Part shown: in pieces, positions 6,407 through 13,880 of the stretch
How the letters are laid out: every line of letters starts with the position of its first letter
Numbering within the stretch: the first letter of the stretch is position 1
Source of the DNA: VFMC01 sp040380855
GTDB lineage: Bacteria; Actinomycetota; Acidimicrobiia; Acidimicrobiales; Ilumatobacteraceae
DNA: 15,782 bases
NCBI GenBank assembly: GCA_040380855.1
Contig: JBEIIG010000079.1
Coordinates: forward strand, 1 to 15,782
Direction: 5' to 3'
Notes under the pieces: model-generated
What the model was told of the DNA's origin: nothing
The model's input: the letters and a program-made list of their open reading frames with translations, nothing else
The model's database searches: none
Position numbers and translations under genes: made by a program

Positions 6407-7447
6407 GTGGCAACGGTACGGCTCGAATCACTCACCAAGATGTTCGACGGGGTCACCGCAGTCGACGGCGTCACCCTCGACATCGCCGACCGCGAGTTCA
6501 TGGTGCTGCTGGGGCCCTCGGGGTGTGGCAAGAGCACCCTGCTGCGCATGATCGCCGGCCTCGAGGCGCCCACCAGCGGAACCGTGTCGATCGGTGGCGT
6601 GGCGGTGAACGATGTCGAGCCGAAAGAGCGCGACGTGGCGATGGTGTTCCAGAGCTACGCCCTCTACCCCCACAAGACCGTGCGGGCGAACATCGAGTTC
6701 CCGCTGAAGGTGCGCAAGGTGCCCAAGGCCGAACGTGCCGCTGCTGCCGAACAGGCGGCTGCTGCACTGGGCCTCGGCGACCTGCTGAACCGCAAGCCCG
6801 GCCAGTTGAGCGGCGGCCAGCGACAGCGTGTGGCCCTCGCCCGGGCGATCGTGCGCCAGCCTGCCGTGTTCTGCATGGACGAACCGCTCAGCAACCTCGA
6901 CGCCAAGTTGCGCAGCGAGACCCGCGCCGAGTTGGTGGCCCTGCACCGTCGGCTGAGTTCGACGTTCGTCTACGTCACTCACGACCAGGTCGAGGCGATG
7001 ACCATGGGCACTCGGGTGGCCGTGATGCACAGCGGCCGCATCGAACAGGTGGGTACGCCCGCCGAGGTGTATGCCCGACCGGCGTCGGTGTTCGTCGCCG
7101 GGTTCATCGGCACACCACCCATGAACGTGCTGCCCGCCGGCCTCGCCGAAGGCCCCGACGACGAGCGTGGCTTCCAGGTGGGCATCAGGCCCGAGCACGT
7201 GGTGATCGACGACACCGCACCACTGCGCGGCACGGTCACGTTGGTCGAGCAACTCGGCCACGAGGTGCTGGTGTACTGCCAGGTGGGCGACACGCGCATC
7301 GTCGTGCGCCATGCGGCCGACGGTGTGTCGGGGGTCGACGCGGGCGACGAGGTCGGGCTGCGCCTGCCCGCCGAACACCGGCACCATTTCGATCCCGGCA
7401 CGGGCCGGAGGTTCGATCCCGGCACGGGCCGGCGGGTCGAGCGATGA
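6407..7447 (+). CDS. ABC transporter ATPase of the UgpC/MalK class
   Basis: This 346-residue cytoplasmic ATPase powers the importer encoded by the next three genes. The Walker A motif GPSGCGKST is at 36-44, the Q-loop glutamine at 82, the signature LSGGQRQR at 134-141, Walker B VFCMDEP at 154-160 (catalytic Glu159) and the switch His192 in THDQ. A TOBE-type regulatory domain follows from about 235, with GIRPEHV at 259-265. The conserved family ending HxFDPxTGRR is present twice because of a 24-nt tandem duplication, so the tail reads FDPGTGRRFDPGTGRR. The start is GTG 6407, giving the usual MATVRLESLTKMF, and a -10 hexamer sits six bases upstream. The frame remains open far upstream, but that part is antisense to the UbiB gene and is not coding. 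The stop overlaps the first permease by four bases. Confidence 0.94.
   Translation: MATVRLESLTKMFDGVTAVDGVTLDIADREFMVLLGPSGCGKSTLLRMIAGLEAPTSGTVSIGGVAVNDVEPKERDVAMVFQSYALYPHKTVRANIEFPLKVRKVPKAERAAAAEQAAAALGLGDLLNRKPGQLSGGQRQRVALARAIVRQPAVFCMDEPLSNLDAKLRSETRAELVALHRRLSSTFVYVTHDQVEAMTMGTRVAVMHSGRIEQVGTPAEVYARPASVFVAGFIGTPPMNVLPAGLAEGPDDERGFQVGIRPEHVVIDDTAPLRGTVTLVEQLGHEVLVYCQVGDTRIVVRHAADGVSGVDAGDEVGLRLPAEHRHHFDPGTGRRFDPGTGRRVER
7388..7435 (+). repeat. 24-nt in-frame tandem duplication at the ATPase C-terminus
   Basis: Two adjacent 24-nt units (7388-7411 and 7412-7435) begin TTCGATCCCGGCACGGGCCG and differ at one position, AGG versus CGG, both Arg. Each encodes FDPGTGRR. Near-identity at the DNA level suggests a recent duplication by slippage. 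Confidence 0.92.
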
Positions 7448-8397
7448 CAGCGTCCGCCACCGCACCGTTCGGTGTGCCCAGCAGCGGTTCGCGTCGAACC
7501 GGCCGGGTGCGCGAAGCGCTGTTGGCGCTGGCGATGCTCGCGCCGTCGATCGTCATCCTCGTCACGTTCGTGCTCTACCCGCTCGGGCGCGCCGTGTGGT
7601 TGGGTCGCCAGCGCTGCGATGCCCAGGCCCGCAACTGCCGCACCAACGGATGGGGCCAGTACCTCGACATCGCCCAGAGCGCCGAGTTCCAGCATGCGCT
7701 GTGGGTGACGGTGAAGTTTGCGTTGCTCACGGTGCCGGCCGGGGTGGCGCTGGGGCTCGGCCTGGCGGTGCTCGCCGACAAGCACCTCCGCGGTGTGCGG
7801 TTCTTCCGCACGGTGTTCTCGAGCACGGTCGCCACGTCGGTGGCGGTCGCCTCGCTGATGTGGCTGTTCCTGCTGCAGCCCTCGCGCGGTGTGCTGGCCA
7901 ACATCGACTGGCTGAACTCCATGTTCCCGGTGATGAAGCGGCCGGGCCTGCTGAACGATCCGGGCACGGCGCTCACCAGCGTCGCCGTGTCGAGCATCTG
8001 GGCCAATCTCGGCTTCACGTTCATCGTCGTCACCGCCGGGCTGCAGAGCATCCCGCGCGAACTGCACGAGAGCGCCTACGTCGACGGGGCCAGTCCGTGG
8101 CGGCGGTTCACCGACGTCACCGTGCCGATGCTGTCACCCACGCTCGTGTTCGTCGCCGTCGTGCTCACCAGCCGAGCGTTCCAGGCCTACGGCGAGATCG
8201 ACCTCCTCACCAACGGCGGCCCCACACCGCAGGACAGCACTACCACGCTCACCTACCTGGTGTACGGCAGCAGTTCGGTGGCGCGCAGCGATGCCGGCCT
8301 GCAGTCGGGTGTGGCGGTGCTGCTGTTCCTCGTGCTGCTGGTGCTGTCGGCCGTGCAACTGCGCGGGCTCGGGCGGAGGGTGCACTATGGCAACTGA
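7444..8397 (+). CDS. ABC transporter permease, UgpA/MalF-like
   Basis: This is a 317-residue inner-membrane permease. About six hydrophobic segments are seen, near residues 27-51, 88-111, 127-144, 178-199, 232-247 and 289-306. The EAA loop that docks on the ATPase is HESAYVDGASPWRRFTDVTVP at 208-228, with the conserved Gly215. The first outer loop holds two cysteines (58 and 65, in RQRCDAQARNC), which could form a disulfide; they are not a feature I know from UgpA. ATG 7444 overlaps the ATPase stop by four bases. Together with the next gene it forms the heterodimeric channel. The substrate class (carbohydrate or polyol phosphate) is inferred from the whole operon, not from this subunit. Confidence 0.92.
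   Translation: MTASATAPFGVPSSGSRRTGRVREALLALAMLAPSIVILVTFVLYPLGRAVWLGRQRCDAQARNCRTNGWGQYLDIAQSAEFQHALWVTVKFALLTVPAGVALGLGLAVLADKHLRGVRFFRTVFSSTVATSVAVASLMWLFLLQPSRGVLANIDWLNSMFPVMKRPGLLNDPGTALTSVAVSSIWANLGFTFIVVTAGLQSIPRELHESAYVDGASPWRRFTDVTVPMLSPTLVFVAVVLTSRAFQAYGEIDLLTNGGPTPQDSTTTLTYLVYGSSSVARSDAGLQSGVAVLLFLVLLVLSAVQLRGLGRRVHYGN
8375..8380 (+). promoter_or_regulatory. Ribosome binding site of the second permease gene
   Basis: GGAGGG lies six bases before ATG 8387, inside the end of the first permease gene. It decides the start within an 11-nt overlap. Confidence 0.7.
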
Positions 8398-9256
8398 AAA
8401 CTCCCCGAACGCGGGCGCGATCGGCATCGATCATGTGCGGCCCGGGTGGCGCACCGCCGCGCGTTTCGCGGTGCTCGCCCTGGTGGCGCTCTGCGTGCTG
8501 CTGCCCGTGTACACCACGCTGCTCGCTGCGTTGAAGCCCGGCGGCAAGGTGCTCGACCGACCGTTCGTTCCCGAACACCTCACCTGGTCGGTGCTGCGCG
8601 ACGCGTGGACCGAAGGTCGCCTCGGACGGTACCTGTGGAACTCGACGATCGTGGCGGTGGTGGTGACCGCTGCCCAACTCGTCACGTCGGTGCTCGCCGC
8701 CTACGCCTTCGCGTTCTTGCGCTTCCCGCTCAAGTCGTTCTGGTTCGTCGTGTTCCTCGCCACGCTGCTCGTCCCGCTCGAGACCACCTTGGTGGTGAAC
8801 CGCCGCACCATCGATTCCCTCGGCTGGCTGAACACCTATCAGGGTCTCGCGGTGCCGTTCCTCGCCACGGCGTTCGGCACGTTCCTGATGAGGCAGGTGT
8901 TCATGCAGATCCCCAAGGAGTTACGCGAAGCCGCAGTGATGGACGGCCTCGGCCATCTCGGATTCCTGCGCGAGGTGGCGGTGCCACTGGTGCGGCCTAC
9001 GCTCGGAGCACTGGCGCTGTTCTCGTTCCTGGCGAGCTGGAATCAGTACCTGTGGCCCAACCTGATCACCACCGAAGAGGACATGAACACCGTGCAGACC
9101 GGCCTACGACTGCTGAATGCGAGTGTGCCCGACATCGAGCGGTTCAACGTTCCGATCGCCGGCACGGTGATCGCTGCGCTGCCCATTGCGCTGGTGCTCA
9201 TCGCGTTCCAGCGTCAACTCGTGCGCGGCCTCACCGCAGGGGCGGTGAAGGGCTGA
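8387..9256 (+). CDS. ABC transporter permease, UgpE/MalG-like
   Basis: This is a 289-residue inner-membrane permease and the partner of the preceding one. Hydrophobic segments lie near residues 24-48, 86-110, 118-136, 152-168, 205-222 and 257-275. The EAA loop is EAAVMDGLGHLGFLREVAVP at 181-200. The SWNQYLWPNLIT stretch after it is typical of the MalG/UgpE side. The start at ATG 8387 overlaps the upstream gene by 11 nt and is supported by GGAGGG. The frame is open further upstream, but the extra residues are a cysteine-rich shadow of the first permease. The stop TGA overlaps the ATG of the binding-protein gene by one base. Confidence 0.93.
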   Translation: MATENSPNAGAIGIDHVRPGWRTAARFAVLALVALCVLLPVYTTLLAALKPGGKVLDRPFVPEHLTWSVLRDAWTEGRLGRYLWNSTIVAVVVTAAQLVTSVLAAYAFAFLRFPLKSFWFVVFLATLLVPLETTLVVNRRTIDSLGWLNTYQGLAVPFLATAFGTFLMRQVFMQIPKELREAAVMDGLGHLGFLREVAVPLVRPTLGALALFSFLASWNQYLWPNLITTEEDMNTVQTGLRLLNASVPDIERFNVPIAGTVIAALPIALVLIAFQRQLVRGLTAGAVKG

Positions 9257-10818
9257 TGCGTCGCCACCGCATCACCGGCCGCAGCCGCACCAGCGTCGTC
9301 GCTGCTCTGCTCGCGGTGTCGTTCGCTGCAGCCGCGTGCAGCGGCGGTGGTGGTTCGTTGCAGAACGCCGGCAACACCACCATTGCGCCCGCCACCACGG
9401 CTGCTCCGGGCGACACCTCGGGGCCAGGCGGCACCGATACCACGGCAGCGCCCGGCACCACGGCGGCGCCGTCCACCACCGCCGCCACCCCGCTCGACAG
9501 TCTGCCCCCGTGCCCCACCGACGCGCTCGCCGCTGCCGACGGCCCGGTCGAGATCACGTTCTGGCACGGCATGACCGCCGAACTCGAAAAGCAGCTCACT
9601 GCGCTCACCGATCAGTACAACGCCAGCCAGGACAAGGTGAAGGTCACCCTGCAGAACCAGGGTGGCTACGAGCAGGTGATCGACAAGTACCTGCAGTCGG
9701 GCCAGGGCAGCCGACCCGAACTGGTGCAGGCGCCCGAGTACGCCGTGCAGGCGTTCCGCGACACCGACTCGTTCATCCCGGTCGAGGCCTGCGCCCAGTC
9801 GGCGGGGTTCGATCGCTCGGCCCTGCTGCCGTCGGCCATCAACGCCTACTCCACCGGTGGGGTGCAGTGGGCGATGCCGTTCAACGTCAGTAATCCGGTC
9901 CTCTACTACAACCGCAAGATCTTCGCCGCCGCCGGCCTCGACCCCGACGCGCCGCCCCGCACGCTCGACGAGATGCTCGCGGCGTCGAAGCAGATCGTCG
10001 AGTCGGGTGCTGCCAAGTACGGTCTCGTGCTCGACACCAGCTTCGACGGTGGCGGCGGCTGGTACGTCGAGCAGTGGTTCGCGAAGGCCGGCGAGTTCTA
10101 CGCCAACAACGACAACGGACGCTCGGCTCCTGCCACCGAGGTGCTGTTCGACAACCAGACCGGTGTCGACCTGATGACCTACCTGCAACAGGGGGTTGCC
10201 GATGGCTGGTTCTTCAACGTCGGCGACAACGTCAGTGGCCAGGACGCGTTCTTGAAGTTGGCCGATGCCGAGGAACCGGGCGCGATGACCATCGGCACGT
10301 CGGCGGCGTTGGGCACGGTGCTGGCTGCCATCGCGGCGGGTATCGCCCCGAATGTCGCAGCCGACGACGTGTCGGTTGCACCGATGCCCGGCCCGAACGG
10401 TGCTGCCACCGTGCTCGTGGGTGGAGCGTCGCTGTGGATCACCGCCGACAAGGGCGACGCCCAGGCGGCAGCAGCGTGGGACTACATCGCCTATCTCATC
10501 AGCGCACAGTCGCAGGCCACCTGGGCTGCCGCCACGGGCTACGTGCCCATCCGCCCCGATGCTGTCGACGTCGAACCGCTCGCCACCACCTACGCCACCG
10601 ACCCGCGGTTCGCCGTCGCCTACACCAGCCTTGTCGACACACCCGACGTGCCCACGGCCATCGGCCCGTTGCTGGGGCCACAGCGCGAGGTGCGGGTGCT
10701 CACGGCCAGGGCGCTGGCGACGGTGCTGAACGGTGGCGACGCGCAGCAGGCACTCACCGAGGCCGCCACCCAGGCCGACGCGCTGTTGGCCGACTATGCC
10801 GCCCGTCAGGGCGGGTAG
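9256..10818 (+). CDS. Lipoprotein solute-binding protein of the ABC importer, UgpB-like
   Basis: This 520-residue extracellular binding protein belongs to the family 1 (UgpB/MalE) type. A basic N-terminus, a hydrophobic core (12-27) and AAAC at 25-28 indicate lipid attachment at Cys28, although the lipobox lacks the usual Leu at -3. Residues 38-80 form a Thr/Ala/Pro/Gly-rich linker that would hold the domain off the membrane. The binding domain starts at VEITFWHGMTAELEKQL (98-114) and includes AMPFNVSNPVLYYNRKIF (206-223) and GLDPDAPPRTLDEM (227-240). FWHGM and the NPVLYYN segment resemble glycerol-3-phosphate binding proteins; a sugar is the alternative. At 520 residues it is longer than the usual 430-440, mainly because of the linker. 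ATG 9256 overlaps the permease stop in TGATG. Confidence 0.92.
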   Translation: MRRHRITGRSRTSVVAALLAVSFAAAACSGGGGSLQNAGNTTIAPATTAAPGDTSGPGGTDTTAAPGTTAAPSTTAATPLDSLPPCPTDALAAADGPVEITFWHGMTAELEKQLTALTDQYNASQDKVKVTLQNQGGYEQVIDKYLQSGQGSRPELVQAPEYAVQAFRDTDSFIPVEACAQSAGFDRSALLPSAINAYSTGGVQWAMPFNVSNPVLYYNRKIFAAAGLDPDAPPRTLDEMLAASKQIVESGAAKYGLVLDTSFDGGGGWYVEQWFAKAGEFYANNDNGRSAPATEVLFDNQTGVDLMTYLQQGVADGWFFNVGDNVSGQDAFLKLADAEEPGAMTIGTSAALGTVLAAIAAGIAPNVAADDVSVAPMPGPNGAATVLVGGASLWITADKGDAQAAAAWDYIAYLISAQSQATWAAATGYVPIRPDAVDVEPLATTYATDPRFAVAYTSLVDTPDVPTAIGPLLGPQREVRVLTARALATVLNGGDAQQALTEAATQADALLADYAARQGG

Positions 10819-10821
10819 CCT
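10816..10821 (+). promoter_or_regulatory. Candidate leaderless -10 element (TAGCCT) of the cyclophilin gene
   Basis: TAGCCT contains the TAG stop of the binding-protein gene and lies seven bases before ATG 10829. No ribosome binding site is present, so a leaderless transcript is the simplest reading. The -35 region is not recognisable. Confidence 0.5.
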
Positions 10822-10828
10822 CGCGCCC

Positions 10829-11383
10829 ATGCCCACACCCTTCCCGCCCCTCGATGGTTCCGCCCCGGTCAAGCAGCAGTTCGCCGAGGCCCCCGAGATG
10901 GGCATCGACACCTCGAAGCGTTACTCGGCCACGATGGAGACATCGCTCGGCACGATCGTCATCTCGCTCGATGCCATCAATGCGCCCATCACCGTCAACA
11001 ACTTCGTGTTCCTGGCGGCGCACCACTACTACGACGGGGTCATCTTCCACCGCATCATCAACGGCTTCATGTGCCAGGGAGGCGACCCCACCGGCACCGG
11101 TCGTGGTGGCCCCGGGTACCGCTTCCCCGACGAGCCGGTGCGCCAGCGCTACCAGATCGGCTCGGTGGCCATGGCCAACGCCGGGCCGAACACCAACGGC
11201 AGCCAGTTCTTCCTCATCAGCGGCCAGAGCGGTGTGCAGCTGCCCCCGCAGTACAACCACTTCGGCCAGATCGTGAAGGGCCTCGAGGTGCTCGACGCGA
11301 TGCAGAAGGTCGACACCGATCGCAGCGATCGGCCGCGTGAAGACGTGGTCATCAACTCGGTCACCATCACCGTCGCCGACTGA
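10829..11383 (+). CDS. Cyclophilin-type peptidyl-prolyl cis-trans isomerase
   Basis: This 184-residue cytoplasmic-looking cyclophilin catalyses proline isomerisation in proteins. An N-terminal tail of about 30 residues precedes the barrel, which starts at YSATMETSLGTIVISL. The active site is well conserved: FHRIINGFMCQGGDP at 73-87 supplies Arg75, Phe80, Met81 and Gln83, and MANAGPNTNGSQFF spans 115-128. The usual Trp/His of the closing loop is in a variant segment, QYNHFGQIVKG at 141-151. There is no signal peptide. It follows the importer operon by 10 nt with its own -10-like hexamer, so it is probably an independent gene rather than a transporter component. Confidence 0.94.
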   Translation: MPTPFPPLDGSAPVKQQFAEAPEMGIDTSKRYSATMETSLGTIVISLDAINAPITVNNFVFLAAHHYYDGVIFHRIINGFMCQGGDPTGTGRGGPGYRFPDEPVRQRYQIGSVAMANAGPNTNGSQFFLISGQSGVQLPPQYNHFGQIVKGLEVLDAMQKVDTDRSDRPREDVVINSVTITVAD

Positions 11384-11395
11384 CCCGGCCGGGTC
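11382..11395. terminator. GC-rich perfect palindrome after the cyclophilin gene
   Basis: GACCCGGCCGGGTC is a 14-bp perfect palindrome beginning in the TGA stop. As RNA it could extend by one wobble and one C-G pair to 11380-11397. No T-run follows, so a terminator role is possible but weak; it also sits just ahead of the next gene's start. Confidence 0.3.
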
Positions 11396-11403
11396 GGCAA
11401 CCG

Positions 11404-12663
11404 GTGCGCTCCGTGCGCTCGAACAGCCTGTCGCTCGACGAAGCCCGCCGCCTCGCGCTCGCCGCGCAGGGGTTCGGTGTGGCGCGCCCGACCGGCCGCG
11501 TCGACCGCCGGCATCTGCGTCGGGCGCTCGAGCACATGGGGCTCATCCAGATCGACTCGGTGAACGTGCTCGTGCGGAGCCAGGAGTTGCCACTGTTCGC
11601 CCGGCTCGGTCCGCACCCGCGCGGCCTCATCCCCGACGCCACTGCGGCCGGCGAGCTGTTCGAGTACTGGGTGCACGAGGCCTGTCACGTGCCCACCGAG
11701 CACCATCGGCTGCACCGCTGGCAGATGGCGAAGGACCACAAATGGTCGCGGTTCATGCAACTCGAGCAGCGGCGACCCGGCTATGTCGACGAGGTGTACC
11801 GCCGGGTGGCAGCCGAGGGGCCCGTGGCTGCAGGCGATCTCGAGGCGCGTGTGGGAAAGAAGGGCAGCTGGTGGGACTGGGACGACGGCAAGGCCGCGCT
11901 CGAACACCTCTTCTGGTCGGGCCGGGTGAGCGCCTGGCGGCGCCCCACCGATTTCGCCCGGCTCTACGACATCACCGAGCGGGTGCTGCCCGCCGAGGTG
12001 CTGGCCCAACCCACGCCCACCGAGGCCGAGGCGCGCAAGGAATTGCTCGTGTTGGCAGCGCGCCATCACGGGGTTGGCACCCTCGACGACCTCACCGACT
12101 ACCACCGGCAGAAGAACGCGCCGTGTCGCCCGCTGGTGCAGGAACTGGTCGATGAGGGCCGGCTCGTGCCGGTGAGTGTCGAGGGGTGGGTCAAACCGGC
12201 GTATCGGCACCCCGAGGTGGTTGTGCCCCGTCGGGTCGGTGCCCGCGCGCTGCTCAGCCCGTTCGATCCGGTGGTCTGGTACCGCGAGCGCACCGAGCGG
12301 CTGTTCGGGTTCCGCTACCGGATCGAGATCTACACGCCCGCGCCGAAACGGCAGTACGGCTACTACGTGTTGCCGTTCCTGCTGGGCGACGAGTTGGTGG
12401 CCCGGGTCGACCTCAAGGCCGACCGCCGCAACGGGGTGTTACGGGTACCCGGTGCGTTCGCCGAGCTCGGGGTGCTCGTCGGTGAGGTGGCCGAGGCCCT
12501 GGCAGCCGAACTGCTGCTCATGGCCGAGTGGTTGGGTCTCGAACAGGTCGTCGTCGGCGGGGCAGCGGGCGACGGTGCCGGTGGGGCGACGTCGGGCGAG
12601 GCCCGGGGAGATCTGGCCTGTCCGCTCCGGCAGGCGCTCGATCACTACGCTCGGGAGCGATGA
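11404..12663 (+). CDS. YcaQ/AlkZ-like winged-helix DNA glycosylase family protein
   Basis: This 419-residue protein belongs to the HTH_42 family, whose studied members (AlkZ and E. coli YcaQ) excise alkylated bases and unhook DNA interstrand crosslinks. The catalytic-type motif is Gln49-Ile50-Asp51 in HMGLIQIDSVNVLVRSQ, the Q-x-D form associated with YcaQ rather than the Q-x-Q of AlkZ. FEYWVHEAC follows at 86-94. The conserved C-terminal part includes LLSPFDPVVWYRERTERLF, then GYYVLPFLLGDELVARVDLK. A low-complexity Gly/Ala stretch occurs near residues 382-396. I chose GTG 11404; GTG 11413 would remove three residues and cannot be excluded. Its stop overlaps the AI-2E family transporter start by four bases. 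The product is cytoplasmic. Confidence 0.9.
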   Translation: MRSVRSNSLSLDEARRLALAAQGFGVARPTGRVDRRHLRRALEHMGLIQIDSVNVLVRSQELPLFARLGPHPRGLIPDATAAGELFEYWVHEACHVPTEHHRLHRWQMAKDHKWSRFMQLEQRRPGYVDEVYRRVAAEGPVAAGDLEARVGKKGSWWDWDDGKAALEHLFWSGRVSAWRRPTDFARLYDITERVLPAEVLAQPTPTEAEARKELLVLAARHHGVGTLDDLTDYHRQKNAPCRPLVQELVDEGRLVPVSVEGWVKPAYRHPEVVVPRRVGARALLSPFDPVVWYRERTERLFGFRYRIEIYTPAPKRQYGYYVLPFLLGDELVARVDLKADRRNGVLRVPGAFAELGVLVGEVAEALAAELLLMAEWLGLEQVVVGGAAGDGAGGATSGEARGDLACPLRQALDHYARER

Positions 12664-13880
12664 CCGACGATCCCACTCCACCCGTCGCCGCCGGTGGCGT
12701 CGCCGATCGAGGTGGCGATCCGGTCGATCCGGTGCGACGGATGCCCGTCTGGGTGATCCCGGCCGTGGTGGTGTTCTGGCTGGGCTATCTGGCCACGTTG
12801 ATCACACAGTCGTTGTTCGGTCGGCTCAGCGATCTGCTGGTGCTGCTCGTCGTCTCGTTGTTCTTGTCGTTCGCCGTCGAACCGGGGGTGAACCGGCTTG
12901 CGGCGCGCGGCTGGCGACGGGGCACCGCAACGGCCGTCATCCTCGGTGGTGTGCTCATCGCCTGCATCGTCTTCCTCACCGCCATGGGCACCCTCGTCGC
13001 CGGGCAGATCGCCGACCTGTTGTCGAACCTCGAGCGCTATGTCACCCGCTCGGTCACCTTCATCAACGATCTGTTCGGTACCAAGTTGAATCCCGCCGAT
13101 GTGATCGACGAGATCAACAAGCCCGAGGGTGCGGTACAGCGCTTCATCAGGAACCAGCGCGATCGGGCTGTGCAACTGTCGCTCACCGCGTTGGGGGCGT
13201 TGCTCCAGACGCTGTCGGTGTTGCTGTTCACGTTCTACCTCGTCGCCGACGGACCACGCCTGCGGCGTGCAATCTGCAGCCGATTGCCGGCTGTTCGCCA
13301 GCGTGCCGTGCTCATCGGGTGGAACCTCGCCATCGAGAAGACGGGTGGCTACCTCTACTCGCGGGCGCTCCTGGCCGGACTCTCGGCCGTGTATCACTGG
13401 GTGGTGTTCCAAGCAGTCGGCACCGCAGCGCCGGTCGCGCTCGCGATCTGGGTGGGCCTGATCAGTCAGTTCCTCCCGGTCGTGGGTACCTACCTCGCCG
13501 GTGTGCTCCCCATCGTCATCACGCTCATCGACTCGCCGGTGAAGGCGCTCGTCGTGGGAATCGCGATCATCCTGTACCAGCAGATCGAGAACTACATCTT
13601 TGCTCCGCGCATCACGGCGCGGACGATGGAGATGCATCCGGCCGTGGCCTTCGGTGCTGCGCTGGCAGGCGGCGCAGCGATGGGTCCGATCGGCGCGCTG
13701 CTCGCGCTCCCTGCGGCGGCGATGCTGCAAGCCGTCGTCGGTGCGGTAGGGACGCGCTACGAGGTGGTCGACAATCGACTCACCACCATCACCGATCCGC
13801 GCCAGACCGCCGAGCGCAAACACCCGTCGCGTCGTGCCCAACGGGCAGCCCGACGGGCAGCGGATGACGATGAAGGCTGA
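12660..13880 (+). CDS. AI-2E family transporter (TqsA/PerM-like) membrane protein
   Basis: This 406-residue polytopic membrane protein has a disordered, acidic N-terminus (1-27). Paired helices lie near 29-50 and 58-76, a third near 92-114, and a soluble amphipathic domain spans about 115-172. More helices follow near 175-195, 233-255, 257-290, 295-310 and 326-360. Family landmarks are TFYLVADGPRLRR (191-203), FLPVVGTYLAGVLP (271-284) and YQQIENYIFAPRI (306-318). Despite the family name, few members transport autoinducer-2; some are ion/proton exchangers, so the substrate is open. ATG 12660 overlaps the preceding stop (ATGA). A TACGCT hexamer eight bases upstream could add an internal promoter. 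The tail is basic, then acidic. Confidence 0.92.
   Translation: MTDDPTPPVAAGGVADRGGDPVDPVRRMPVWVIPAVVVFWLGYLATLITQSLFGRLSDLLVLLVVSLFLSFAVEPGVNRLAARGWRRGTATAVILGGVLIACIVFLTAMGTLVAGQIADLLSNLERYVTRSVTFINDLFGTKLNPADVIDEINKPEGAVQRFIRNQRDRAVQLSLTALGALLQTLSVLLFTFYLVADGPRLRRAICSRLPAVRQRAVLIGWNLAIEKTGGYLYSRALLAGLSAVYHWVVFQAVGTAAPVALAIWVGLISQFLPVVGTYLAGVLPIVITLIDSPVKALVVGIAIILYQQIENYIFAPRITARTMEMHPAVAFGAALAGGAAMGPIGALLALPAAAMLQAVVGAVGTRYEVVDNRLTTITDPRQTAERKHPSRRAQRAARRAADDDEG

Noticed and set aside
9214..10911. 565-codon minus-strand open frame opposite the binding-protein gene
   Set aside because: It is a Gly/Arg/Val-rich shadow of the binding-protein reading frame. No start context or family motif was seen.
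1372..11395. Canonical rho-independent terminators
   Set aside because: Several hairpins occur (1372-1388, 4694-4728, 11382-11395) but none is followed by a T-run, so none is listed as a canonical intrinsic terminator.
12645..13841. 398-codon minus-strand open frame opposite the AI-2E family transporter
   Set aside because: It is an Arg/His/Glu/Asp-rich shadow of a membrane-protein gene. The plus strand has the helices and family motifs.
13834..13863. Earlier GTG start for the asparaginase
   Set aside because: It would add ten residues lying wholly inside the transporter coding end, unlike the conserved family N-terminus, and has no ribosome binding site.
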